Source of the DNA: Parietichytrium sp. I65-24A
Taxonomy: Eukaryota; Sar; Bigyra; Thraustochytrida; Thraustochytriidae
Reading direction: 5' to 3'
Length of the DNA stretch: 64,000 nucleotides
NCBI GenBank assembly: GCA_012862575.1
Contig: BLSF01000042.1
Span: 124,001 to 188,000 of the forward strand
Each line of letters opens with the position of its first letter. Positions within the stretch are counted from its first letter, which is position 1. Made by a program: the position numbers and the translations under genes. Shown here in pieces: positions 19,823 to 30,536 of the stretch. The notes under the pieces were generated by a model. That model did not search any database, was not told the origin of the DNA, and saw only the letters and a list, made by a program, of their open reading frames with translations.

Positions 19823-22035
19823 TTGATTCGCATATTCTTTTTAAGGATCGAGTTTTGGGTTTTGTTGGACGACACTTTGATTACTAGTCGTACCATTGCT
19901 TCGAATCCTCCAAAAAATCACACCTGCAACCGCGGCTCCAATGACCGCAATCGCTCCAATTACAGAACCAGCAATTACACCGACGATCAAAGAGTCTCCC
20001 TCATCTCCATCTTCGCTGCTGGCGCCTGAAGATAGAAGACTCGGCGCAGGAGTTGGCGGGTTGGTGACACCCGTGAGAAAAGGAGGTAAGGTGAAAGAAA
20101 GCTCGCACTTGCCGTCCACCATCGTGTAGTCCGCTAGGCAGGTGGTGCATTTGCTGCCCAGATCAAACCCGTCTGCGCATACGGAGCAATATGCTTCAAA
20201 GTGAGTTGGAGCGCCATTATAGGAGGAAATGCACTCTGTGCACTTGGTTGTGATGTCATAGTTCGCAAAGCAGGTGTTGCAGCCATCTTCGAAGTTAGTA
20301 GGTAGGCCATTGTAGTCTTGCAAGCACGAAGCGCAATATTGGGAAATATCAAAGTTGCCATCACAAGCTGTGCAATCCTCATTGAAGTGGGTTTGTGAGC
20401 TGGTTTCCGGGTGTTTTTGTATGCACTGTGTGCATTGTGAGTCCACATCGTAGTAGTCTTCGCATTCTTTGCAAATATCATTTTTGAAATGAGTAGGTTT
20501 GCCATTCACTTGTGCGAGGCATGTCGAGCAGACTGTGCTCGGATCATGGTTCGGCTCACATTCCAAGCACGTTTCGCGATCCTTGATGAAGGTTGGCATC
20601 CCATTGAAAATTGAAGGACAAACGGTACATCCGTCTTGGTACAAGCCATTGCAAGTGGTACAAGTGGCGTCTTTGAAGTGTGTTTCTTTACCATTGTGAG
20701 TTGACACACAGGAGGTGCACGAGGTGCTTTCATCAACGAATTCAGACCCGGCACAGGTGAGGCAGGCCGGCGCTCCCGTCCATCCGGACTTGCATGTCTG
20801 GCACGCTGGGGCACCAGTTTGTCCATCGTTGGGGCATTCTTGGCATTCAAGTCGCGCAGAGTTTGGAAACAATATGGCAGGGCAGGTGAAGCACTGCGTC
20901 CTTTCAATATCCGTGATCTGATCATCATTGCACTTTGTGCAGGACGTCGCTGTACCACCAGACGAGATTTGTCCGGCGGGGCACGCTGTGCACTCTGCGT
21001 CTTTGAGTTCACCCGTGAAACTTGCAGCAGAACTTATGTATTGTCCTGCTGGGCATTCTGTTCGAATCCATTTTAACGCAAAATACAGATCACAATCAAA
21101 GAATGCATTCCTGCAAGATATCTGCACTGTAAGATCCGTGGGCTCTGTGAGAGTACCGCCGGGTGTACAATCATATGTTTGGGTGTACGGAGCTGGTGCA
21201 AGAGTAATATCTTTCTGCAGGGCAGAGCATTTTGATCCGCTGTGCTTCAACGTTATGTCTTCCTGCTGGCCAAGACCGTCCTTGACCTCAATCACTGCAG
21301 CGTGATAGCCTTGTGGCGTTTGAACTGTAGTCGAAACCGATTTTCCGGCTGGGATGCAAAAGGACCCAAAATCTTGAGTGCTTATTGCGCTCCATTTGGT
21401 ATTATGCCAAGCCCAGGAGCAAGCGTTTGCGACGGAAAAAGCCGCCAAGAACGAGAGCAGCTTGAGAAGCACCCAAGTCATTCTCTTTTCGCTTGCTGGT
21501 GTCGCAAATGGCGGATTCTTGCCTGCCAGTCAGAGATGCTGGGCCCGTCAAAGGTCTTGTGTGAATTCGCTGGTGTTGCGGGTTTGCTGCCGCATCGCAC
21601 CGAAGGATTTCGGTTACGCAATGAGATAGGCGATCTTGAGCGTACCATTTTGCTGAGAGGGCCACGACGGCTCGCTCGAACTCACGGGTACAGAGTAATG
21701 AATCTGAGTACTCACTCTTTGAACTTGAAAACTAATTTTGAGGAGGAAGCCGAGGCACGTGGACGGTATCCACTTTGACCAAGGGCATTGTTTTGCATAT
21801 ATTTATTTAACGAGGCTTGTTTGTCTATCTCAAACGTTGGCAAAAGAGCCGAACAGGAGTGATGAAATGTGCACCGTCCATTATTATCTGCCTGACTGTG
21901 ATAGGTCTCTATCTTAACCCCAGCTACATCAAAGATCTTTTTTGTCGCCACACTTGGTGGCATCATAGTTCCAGCAGAAGCGACTCGGAACGATAGTGAG
22001 CAGCGGTAAAACCCTACAATTATGGCATCACGGCA
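19823..22035. repeat. Segmental duplication, copy 1
   Basis: About 2.2 kb that recurs, at high identity and in the same orientation, at 23641-25924. It includes the whole Cys-rich gene, a short 3' flank and about 550 bp of 5' flank ending in the shared word GGCATCACGGCA. Outside these points the two neighbourhoods diverge abruptly. Confidence 0.9.
19841..21481 (-). CDS. Cysteine-rich type I membrane (receptor-like) protein, copy A
   Basis: The protein is 546 residues from an ATG. A signal peptide (MTWVLLKLLSFLAAFSVANA) leads into an ectodomain with a unique N-terminal part. An ephrin-receptor/GCC2-type Cys segment follows (CPAGQYISS to CPAGQISSGGTATSC), then about seven cysteine repeats of 30-33 residues of the form CxxC-x9-CxxC-x5-NGxPTHF-x3-C. 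Near the end a hydrophobic segment (VGVIAGSVIGAIAVIGAAVA and on) is followed by Trp-Arg-Ile-Arg and a short tail. Such CxxC-repeat ectodomains occur in protist surface antigens and receptor-like proteins; function and ligand are unknown. The linker before the membrane is Pro-rich but unrepeated here, unlike in copy B. It converges with the TBC gene. Confidence 0.85.
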   Translation of the reverse strand: MTWVLLKLLSFLAAFSVANACSWAWHNTKWSAISTQDFGSFCIPAGKSVSTTVQTPQGYHAAVIEVKDGLGQQEDITLKHSGSKCSALQKDITLAPAPYTQTYDCTPGGTLTEPTDLTVQISCRNAFFDCDLYFALKWIRTECPAGQYISSAASFTGELKDAECTACPAGQISSGGTATSCTKCNDDQITDIERTQCFTCPAILFPNSARLECQECPNDGQTGAPACQTCKSGWTGAPACLTCAGSEFVDESTSCTSCVSTHNGKETHFKDATCTTCNGLYQDGCTVCPSIFNGMPTFIKDRETCLECEPNHDPSTVCSTCLAQVNGKPTHFKNDICKECEDYYDVDSQCTQCIQKHPETSSQTHFNEDCTACDGNFDISQYCASCLQDYNGLPTNFEDGCNTCFANYDITTKCTECISSYNGAPTHFEAYCSVCADGFDLGSKCTTCLADYTMVDGKCELSFTLPPFLTGVTNPPTPAPSLLSSGASSEDGDEGDSLIVGVIAGSVIGAIAVIGAAVAGVIFWRIRSNGTTSNQSVVQQNPKLDP

Positions 22036-23640
22036 CCGTACTTCTCACAAATTTCTCGAGTCGACGGCATCTTTCACCCTCGGCACTCTCGGCACGGTTG
22101 GTTGCCAGAAATTCTGTCAAAAGACGCGTGCAGAAAGAAAGAAAAAAAGTCAAAATCTTGGCGACGCCCGACTCGAGATTGCTAAAAGTCAAGTACAATG
22201 CATTGCGGCCAAAGCCTGGTCGAAAGGTTCTCAACTACGACCAGTATGAAAAATGAAAAATGAAAAACACCTCCCCTTTCTCCCCTTCCCCTTGTGTCCT
22301 TCCAGTACAACTTGAACTTATCGCGGCCACCCGCAATCGCAATGCCATGAATAGTGTACGTACATTGCACTAAACAGAAGTCCAAAATCCCACGAGCTTG
22401 TCAGTGATCTACTGTATCTACTATGTAAACATTGTAGAAAAGTGTGCACCCGCGGCAACCCAGGATGTCTAGCAAGTTATGGTTTCCCCTAGCTAGCCGA
22501 ATTTTTTTCTCGTTCGCGTTCATTTCACGGCACGCGGTTTCGTAACTCAAAATATTGCAGTCTAGCACCACAATCCACGGCGATGTTGGGAGAACAGCAT
22601 TGCGATTTCGGTGACTGTATTGCCCTTTCATGTACACTGCCAACGCTTTCTTTCTTGTCAACCAAAACAATTTTTCATTGTCAAATGTTTGAAATAAAAA
22701 TTAATACAATTCTCCCCAAACAGGCGATGCATACGATACCTCACTCAGCTCTCTAGTAGTAGCAAGAGAGAGCTAGGCTAGATAGCGTCTTCAGGTAGAG
22801 CACTCTACTCACAAAAGAGAGATTTAGCTCGAGCTGTCTGAGAGGAGTGGTACTAGTAGCTAAAGTATTGTTGGTAGAGTAAATCACTAGCGATGTCGGA
22901 ATTTCGAAGATCTCCAGTTCCAGCATGTTCCAGTGGAGGCGAACGATAATGGGGGAGCTGTAATGGGGTGGATGCTCTTGGCCAGTTGTGCCAGTTAAGC
23001 CAGTGGTTACACGGTTATTCCTCACAGTTTCAGTGGAGGCGAAGGACAGTGAGCACATGGTGGGGTGACTAACTTGTGTGGAATGGATCACGCGGCCATT
23101 CATTGCACTAGTGGGATTCGAGTCTGGAGCGAAGATTTGCAAATTGGAGGCGCTGTTCACATGTGCAAATTGGAACGGAGAGCCTGTGTGCTCTTATTTG
23201 GGAGAGGATGAAGGAGCTACTGAATGTTTTGTTGCGGTCATGGTATCCACCCACACCCAACACACTGACTTGTGTTGATCTGGGAACCGTGTGCGCGGCC
23301 ATGGCATATCATGGCATGTCACGTCCTTGGCTTTCGAGCTTACGAACTGAAAGCCTGAGAGGCAAGGCAGGACAGTTGTTCCTTGGGTGGGCGATATGAG
23401 AGTTGGTAAGTCTAGATGGGCTGAAACATTTATGATACTTAAAGATGAACTTCCGTTGTACCTTCTGTGATTTCGCAAGAACAAAACACTCCCGTTCCAG
23501 ATCCAGGAAGAGGTGTGCGAAAATACTTTCGAGGATTGAAATGCTCGATAGCTCTTGCCTGGCAAAAGGTAGTGCTGGTATAAGTGGAAGTTCGCTTCAC
23601 AAAATTAATTTTTGAGGCGCCAAATGTTTGATTCACAGTC
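21482..23640. other. Region between the two Cys-rich gene copies
   Basis: The first 550 bp belong to the duplicated upstream flank and should contain the promoter of copy A. The part from about 22444 to 23600 is the left arm of the long inverted repeat. Between them, 22036-22443 is unique; it includes a 19-bp word at 22121-22139 repeated in direct orientation at 27394-27412. No supported coding frame. Confidence 0.6.
22444..23600 (+). repeat. Long inverted repeat, left arm
   Basis: This arm matches, in reverse complement, the stretch 26110-27225. Exact anchors include 24 bp (22729-22752 against 26915-26938), 17 bp (23280-23296 against 26450-26466) and 14 bp (22452-22465 against 27205-27218). 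They stay in order, with indels and substitutions between. The two arms enclose the second Cys-rich gene copy. No transposase frame is visible. Ends are approximate because homology fades. Confidence 0.85.
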
Positions 23641-23657
23641 TTGATTCACATATTCTT

Positions 23658-25373
23658 TTAGGGACCGAATTTTGGGTTTTGTTGGACAACACTTTGAGAT
23701 CTAGTTTTACCATTGCTGCGAATCCTCCAAATCACACCTGCAACCGCGATTCCAATGACCGCAACTGCTCCAACTACAGAACCGACAATTACACCGACGG
23801 TCGAAGACTCTCCCGCCTCTCCATCTTCGCTGCTAGTACCTGAAGATATAACGGTCGGCGTGGTATTCGCAGGAGACGGCGGATTGGTGTTCGCAGGAGA
23901 TGGCGGATTGGTGTTTGCAGGAGACGGCGGATCGGTGTTTGCAGGAGATGGCGGGTTGGTGTTCGCAGGAGATGGCGGGTCGGTGGGAGAAAAAACGCAC
24001 TTGCCGTCCACCATCGTGTAGTCCGCTAGGCAGGTGGTGCATTTGCTGTCCAGATCAAACCCGTCTGCGCAAACGTAGCAACTTGCTTCAAAGTGAGTTG
24101 GAGCGCCATTATAGGAGGAAATGCACTCTGTGCACTTGGTTGTGATGTCATAGTTCGTGAAGCAGGTGTTGCAATCGCCGTAAAAGAAAGTAGGTAGGCC
24201 ATTGTAGTCTTGCAAGCACGATGTGCAATATTGGGAAATATCAAAGTTGCCATCACAAGCTGTGCAATCCTCATTGAAGTGAGTTGGTAAGCTGGTTTCC
24301 GGGTGTTTTTGTATGCATCGTGTGCATTGTGAGTCCACATCGTAGTAGTCTTCGCATGCTTTGCAAATATCATTTTTGAAATGAGTAGGTTTGCCATCCA
24401 CTTGTGCGAGGCATGTCGAGCAGACTGTGCTCGGATCATGGTTCGGCTCACATTCCGAGCACGTTTCGCGATCCTTGATGAAGGTTGGCATCCCATTGAA
24501 AATTGTAGGACAAACGGTACATCCGTCTTGGTACAAGCCATTGCAAGTGGTGCAAGTGGCGTCTTTGAAGTGTGTTTCTTTACCATTGTGAGTTGACACA
24601 CAGGAGGTGCATGAGGTGCTTTCGTCAACGAATTCAGACCCGGCACAGGTGAGGCAGGCCGGCGCTCCCGTCCATCCGGATCTGCATGTCTGGCAGATTG
24701 GGGCACCAGTTTGTCCATCGTTGGGGCATTCCTGGCATCCCAGTCGCGCAGAGTTTGGAAACAATAAAGCAGGGCAGTTGATGCATCGCGTCCTTTCAAT
24801 ATCCGTGATCTGATCATCATTGCACTTTGTGCAGGACGTCGCTGTACCACCAGACGAGATTTGTCCGGCGGGGCACGCTGTGCACTCTGCGTCTTTGAGT
24901 TCACCCGTGAAACTTGCAGCAGAACTTATGTATTGTCCTGCTGGGCATTCTGTTCGAATCCATTTTAACGCGAAATACAGATCACAATCAAAGAATGAAT
25001 TCCTGCAAGATATCTGCACTGTAAGATCCGTGGGCTCTGTGAGAGTACCGCCGGGTGTACAATCATATGTTTGGGTGTACGGAGCTGGTGCAAGAGTAAT
25101 ATCTTTCTGCAGGGCAGGGCATTTTGATCCGCTGAGCTTGAACGTTATGTCTTCCTGCTGGCCAAGACCGTCCTTGACCTCAATCACTGCAGCGTGATAG
25201 CCTTGTGGCGTTTGAACTGTAGTCGAAACCGATGTTCCGGGCTTAAAGCAAGAGGAACCAAAGTCTTGAGTGCTTATTGCGCTCCATTTGGTATTCCGCC
25301 AAGCCCAGGAGCAAGCGTTTGCGACGGAAAAAGCCGCCAAGAACGAGAGCAGCTTGAGAAGCACCCAAGTCAT
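23658..25373 (-). CDS. Cysteine-rich type I membrane (receptor-like) protein, copy B
   Basis: The protein is 571 residues from an ATG and nearly identical to copy A through the signal peptide, N-terminal region and cysteine repeats, with scattered substitutions and all repeat cysteines seen kept. It differs in the juxtamembrane linker, which is five copies of the octapeptide PPSPANTN/D/T, a likely O-glycosylated or hydroxyproline-type stalk. The membrane helix and tail (RIRSNGKTRSQSVVQQNP) are retained. Because the frame is intact and most changes appear conservative, both copies look functional. The gene lies inside a pair of long inverted repeats, so it may have been moved or trapped by a mobile structure. 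Confidence 0.85.
   Translation of the reverse strand: MTWVLLKLLSFLAAFSVANACSWAWRNTKWSAISTQDFGSSCFKPGTSVSTTVQTPQGYHAAVIEVKDGLGQQEDITFKLSGSKCPALQKDITLAPAPYTQTYDCTPGGTLTEPTDLTVQISCRNSFFDCDLYFALKWIRTECPAGQYISSAASFTGELKDAECTACPAGQISSGGTATSCTKCNDDQITDIERTRCINCPALLFPNSARLGCQECPNDGQTGAPICQTCRSGWTGAPACLTCAGSEFVDESTSCTSCVSTHNGKETHFKDATCTTCNGLYQDGCTVCPTIFNGMPTFIKDRETCSECEPNHDPSTVCSTCLAQVDGKPTHFKNDICKACEDYYDVDSQCTRCIQKHPETSLPTHFNEDCTACDGNFDISQYCTSCLQDYNGLPTFFYGDCNTCFTNYDITTKCTECISSYNGAPTHFEASCYVCADGFDLDSKCTTCLADYTMVDGKCVFSPTDPPSPANTNPPSPANTDPPSPANTNPPSPANTNPPSPANTTPTVISSGTSSEDGEAGESSTVGVIVGSVVGAVAVIGIAVAGVIWRIRSNGKTRSQSVVQQNPKFGP
23863..23982 (-). repeat. Coding minisatellite, five 24-bp units
   Basis: Five in-phase 24-bp units encode the PPSPANT-x stalk of copy B. 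Copy A has a single unrelated Pro-rich linker at the same place, so the array expanded, or was replaced, after duplication. Confidence 0.95.
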
Positions 25374-26109
25374 TCTCTTTTCGCTTGCTGGTGTCGCAAA
25401 TGGCGGATTCTTGCCTGCCTGTCAGAGATGCTGGACCCGTCAAAGGGTTTGTGTGAATTCGCAGGTGTTGTGGGTTTGCTGCCACATCGCACCAAGGGGT
25501 TTCGGTTACGCAATGAAATAGGCTATCTTTAGCGTATCATTTTGCTGAGAAGGCCACGACGGCTCGCTCGAACTCACAGGTACTGAGTAATGAACCTGAG
25601 TACTCTCTGAACTTGGAATCTAATTTTGAGGAGGAAGCCGAGGCACGTGGACGGTATCCACTTTGCCTCGTATCTACTAAGGGCATTGTTTTGCATATAT
25701 TTAGCGAGGCTTGTTTGTCTATCTCAAACGTTGGCAAAAGAGCCGAACAGGAGTGATGAAATGTGCACCGTCCATTATTATCTGCCTGACTGTGATAGGT
25801 CTCTATAACCCAAACTACAGCAAAGATCTTCTCTCGCCACACTTGATGACATCATAGTTCCAGCGGAAGCGACTCAGAACGATAGTGAGCGGCGGTAAAA
25901 CCCTACAATTATGGCATCACGGCATTCTTGGCATTGCGATTGGGTAAATTCACTTGAAGAGTGCAAAAGGGGACGAGGGGGGGCTTCTCAAAGCTCCAAG
26001 CTGCTTCAGAGTCAGCGAGTCGTGGCCGAGAGCCATTCGGCTCCGCTTTGGCCGCTAATCGTCGCCGCTGCAATACATGTAACTGTTACTCCTCGTCGCC
26101 ATTCACCTT

Positions 26110-27225
26110 CGAATCAGTCCACCAGTAGTTTACTATAGTGCTGGCTTTTGTAGCACGTCTTTCGAGGTCCTCCTGGCTCTTCAACCCGCGCCTGGATAGA
26201 ATTACACGAGCTCTTTCGAGCATTCAATTCTCGAAAGCATTTCCGCATACCTCTTTCTAAAACCGGATCGTTTTGTGTTCCAACTGAATTCTCAGCAGGT
26301 AACGAAGGAGGCTCATCAGGAGAATCTTAAATTGTGAACTGGTTTTAGATTTCTCAGATCATTATCGCCCCATCTAAGGAACAATTGCTCTGGCTACCCA
26401 GGCTCCCAATTTGCAAATTCGAAATTTAAGTGGATGACATGACATGATGGCGCACACGGTTCCCAGACTAACAGAGTTCAGTCACTGGGCAAATACAATG
26501 AGTGGCTTCCATATCTCCCAAAAGAAAACCCACACGCACTTTATATTCCAATTTGCAGATGTGATCCTGCTGCAAATTTTTGTTCCACAAATCCGTATCT
26601 CACAAGTACAGGTCAAAGGATGAAAGAAGGGTAAGCTTAAGTCTTTGTTGGCTTGGCCTTGTGATCCAATTGCCCCGGTACTTTCTCACTCCTCATGTAA
26701 AAAAAATGTGATCATTTATCAGTTTACTCTTGGAGAGAATCAATTGTCAAAGTTCAAGTGATGACACAGCCTAACGCAGTCCTTGCAGTCCTTGCTCTCG
26801 CACTCACTGCCAGGATAGAGTACTGACAGTGAGTACTAGTACCACTCCTTGCGAGCTAAATCTTCTTGACTGTGAATGAAGTTACCTGGCGAGCCTTTAG
26901 AGAGCTAGCTAGCTAGAGCTGAGTGAGGTATCGTATGCGTATTTGCGTTGGCTATTTGGGAGAGATTTAATTTGATTGATTGACTGTGAAAGTATTGATG
27001 AATTTGATTGACAAAAAGAATGCACGCAGTGCACGGTGATGACGGGCAATACAGCTACACAAATCCCGATCCCGCGCCCACTATCGCCGGGGATCGTGCT
27101 GACACTACAATAGACGGCAAGCTTTCGAGATACGATGTCATTTTCATGCCGTGAAAATGAAGCCGAATGCTCTAGGATGAATTGCTAAAGCTAGCGGCTA
27201 GGCTTCCTGGGTTGCCGCCGGCGCA
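26110..27225 (-). repeat. Long inverted repeat, right arm
   Basis: Reverse-complement partner of 22444-23600, with the exact anchors listed there. Inside it is one of three copies of a 17-bp word (26820-26836). The outer end lies near 27225. Confidence 0.85.
26820..26836 (+). repeat. 17-bp dispersed motif, copy 1
   Basis: GTACTGACAGTGAGTAC, an imperfect palindrome with GTACT/AGTAC arms, found identically at 45333-45349 and inverted at 43901-43917. Confidence 0.85.
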
Positions 27226-28169
27226 CACCTATCCTATGGAGGTATACGGGTGGTGCCCGTGCTGGTACTTTACTGGTACCGATATCGGTGCCAAATCTCA
27301 CACCAAGTTGAAGACATCTTCATCTGTCATTCTGAACAATCTGAACTGACAATTTCTGATTTTGTCGTAGCAAAATTAGTAGCGAGAGACAGGAAGACGC
27401 GTGCAGAAAGAACAATTGGCTCGAAACGATGAGGATTACACAGGGGTTTACTACTTGGGGAAAAGACAGCCTCTCCTTGGTGCGAGCTCGGTCGCTCGCA
27501 GCTCACCCGTTCAGCTCGCGAGAAAGCCGAGAAAGCAGCAGACTGCCGCAAAGGCTTGGCACAAAAGCCAGCGCAACAGCAAATCCCAGGCTTCCGCGCA
27601 AGGGTGGAGGGTTTAGGTTGAAGACGAAAATTGGCGCTTGTTCATCGGCAGACTGCCTGATTCAGTTTCATTAGTTCTCACAGCTCTCTCTTCAATTACA
27701 TCTACAATACGATGGAGAGACTGGGCAAGAAAACTTGACCAAAATTTTGACTAGACGAAGAAAATCTGTGATGAGTTTTGTTTTGATTGACAAGGACATA
27801 GGCTCCAATTCCTCTGCAATCTCTGAAACAAACACGCCTTTTTGCCGACTAGTCAAGATGAACGCTCTTCCCTTCCGTCAAGCCTCGCGGAGAGATTGGC
27901 CATCACGTTGGATGCGGCCCGAGTTGGTCCCGGCAAGAATAGGCTGAGAAAGCTCAGGTGGATTACTGCCGGGCTGCTTCTTGGTCGACAGCTTTAACAT
28001 TTGGAGTAGATGCGAGCTCGCGGTCACCGGTGCTGGGGGAACGATTCGCGATGCATGATTTTATTCGAACGATTGGGATCGTCTAAGCTTAGACTTTCCC
28101 ATGCAAGCGACGCGAGGTCTAACGACTCACCCTACAGTCGTGACCTCGTGGCTCCACGGCTGACGACTC

Positions 28170-29170
28170 GTTGTGTCATGGAACAAACGCACGGCACTTG
28201 TGTGTCAGAGTCCTGCAATCTTCAGTGAGCCTATGCAAAGCCTGTGCGTCTTTGCTCGTCTTCCCGAAAGCAACATCCAACATCAAGTCACTCGCAAAAA
28301 CGTTTCCAGTCTCTCGCAGCGCACTTGTGAAAGCACAGAAAGGAATGCGTTGAGACTTGTTTTGCCGAAGCTGGTCGTCGCAGCAAAAGCCATGGCTCTT
28401 CCGAGCGAATTTCTCGTGGCATCAACTCTGTATGGTGTCTCAATGTGCGCCAGTTGAAAAGTCATCTTGCAATCATCGTCCTCAGAACGAGCATATTGCC
28501 TGCCCGTCTTTGCTCGTGATGCTGCTTGTGCAGCAGGCACCTGCGTGCAAAAGCTCTCTTGCCAAAGCAGCGTCGTTTATCTCGCATGACCATTAACAAT
28601 CTCCCGCTGCACGCTTGTGAAAGCACGATGCATCAAGCCTTGCGTTGCTGGAGCTGAACGGCTGCAACTGCTCCTTGTGCCGATACTACTTTTGATCTGC
28701 CCACAAGCTATTTTCTCCTCGGAAGCCCCGCCCCCCTCCTTCACCACGCTCCTCGAGAGTGCTCCCACGACCAGCACACCCCAATTTCGCGTTAATCGGC
28801 TGTTCAAGCGCTGTCGGGTGTCCTGACCCCAGTTGTGCCCGCCACTGCTTCCGTGCATGTCTTGCGGCTTCTTGAATTCTGCAAAAGCATTTGTCAAAGC
28901 GTCTCAAGCAACTCTCTGTACTTTGAACTGCCAGGTTGACATGCAGAGAGGCGAGCCGGAGACCCGAAGCGTACTCACTATCAGTGCAGCCCTTGGTTTG
29001 CTCTGAAGAAAGCGAATTCTCTCACCGCCATAGCTGCTCGAGACACCCGTGCTCAGTATCGCAGACGCAAAAGCCGCTGCAACTTCCCATGCATCATTGC
29101 CTGCGAAGCGCGTGCGCAGCTATGGAGGGAACGAATGCCAGGCACCTACGAAGTGGCAAAGCGCTGCTAG
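28170..29170. repeat. Degenerate tandem repeats of about 285 bp
   Basis: Related words recur at near-constant spacing. A CTTGTGAAAGCAC-containing stretch is at 28311-28336 and 28601-28626, with a weaker relative near 28881-28900. CGTCTTTGCTCGT occurs at about 28247 and 28507. The units have drifted strongly and hold no convincing gene. Confidence 0.5.
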
Positions 29171-30481
29171 CAATCACACTTCGCACAGTGTGCGACGTGA
29201 GAGATTGACATTGACGAAGAAGGGGTGTGCGTGTTGGTGAGCAACTCCGGCCAAGCGTTTCGATTGATCCAATTAATCCAAAACTCGCAGAGCGACCACG
29301 GAGCAGAAAATCGTTTTGATCCGCTCGCGCTTGTTTTTTTTGCCTGTGAAAGAAAGAGCTGCAGGCTGCCAGCATCTCGAGACAAATTAGCTGGTACTGA
29401 GTAAGCCAATTTGAAACTGCGGCGTGCTCCCAATTCGTGACACCCCAACCCCACAGCGGTGGATAAGAGAGAGAGAGGGAGAGAGAGAGGCATGGGTGTG
29501 GAGACTGAATTCACTGCAAGCAAAGACCGCGCGAGAGTGTAACTCCCAGACAATCTCGCCAGCCCCGCCAACAACCTCGCGAGTCACACCAGAATTGAGC
29601 AGTCCAGAAAGCATTTCCACCTCCAACTTTTTCGATCGCCAAGAGAAAGAACCTCGCCCCCCCCTCCCAGTGCATTGAGTACGTTGTCTGACCTTGAGCG
29701 CGTGCCCCGATCCACGCATTTTCAAGACAAAAAACCATTCATCCTGTAATCCTTAGCCACACTTTGGTTATTTACACCACGTGCTTACGTGCGTGTCCGT
29801 CTCGTTAGCTAGAGTGATATTAAACACACTTTGTTGCCACCGTCGCACCTAACTAGTCGATCCTCCACCGCCAACACCCTCTGTTCGTCACTGTCGCTCT
29901 GTCGCTCCGTTGCTCTGTCGCTTGCATCATTATTGTGTTGAAGAAATTCAGACGGGACGCGCGCCTCTTTTCGGATTGCGGCAGACAGAGTGGCAGGTTT
30001 TCAATGCTTTTCAGGGAGGGGAAACAAATTTGCGGACATGTTCATCAAGGATAAACTATCGACTTTCGAGGATCGATCATTCTTTCTGAGCTCTCTGTTG
30101 TTATGCTTTGGTGTTTTTCTGGATTTAGTATTTGGTTTTTGTTCACCGTCCATGTCGAATGGTGTTCTATTCTCTCTTTTTACTTTTGTATTATTTCAAA
30201 ATTGGATAATAATAATAATTTTGACACAGTACTTTCCTGCGGATTCCTTTCGAGAAAAGTGTTAGCCAAACAGAGAATGCAGAGGTTGAATCAGTTGAAT
30301 CAGTGGAATCTAAATTGGCTTATCCTGAATCTAATTTCATCTCACCTCTGAACGAATTCTGATACCAAAATTCAAATAAGTTCATTCTTTCGAACCTGCG
30401 AACTCTGCGAACTCAAGGCTTCTGGAAGCGACAACGGCGTGGCGCAAACTTTGAAGCAAACAGCAACAACAGACTCTGACG

Positions 30482-30536
30482 AAATGGAATGAAATGAAAT
30501 GAAATGGAATGGAATGAAATGAAATGAAATGAAATG
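30482..30536. repeat. (GGAATGAAAT)n satellite-like array
   Basis: About 55 bp built from GAATG and AAATG pentamers in tandem. Confidence 0.9.

Larger units (their letters stand above)
23641..25924. repeat. Segmental duplication, copy 2
   Basis: Second copy of the 2.2-kb unit, longer by about 70 bp mainly because of the coding minisatellite. It begins about 40 bp inside the left inverted-repeat arm and ends about 185 bp before the right arm. Confidence 0.9.

Noticed and set aside
20506-21012. Second minus-strand frame inside Cys-rich copy A (also seen in copy B)
   Set aside because: A shadow of the Cys-rich frame: regular cysteine codons produce open, Ala/Pro-rich readings in another phase.
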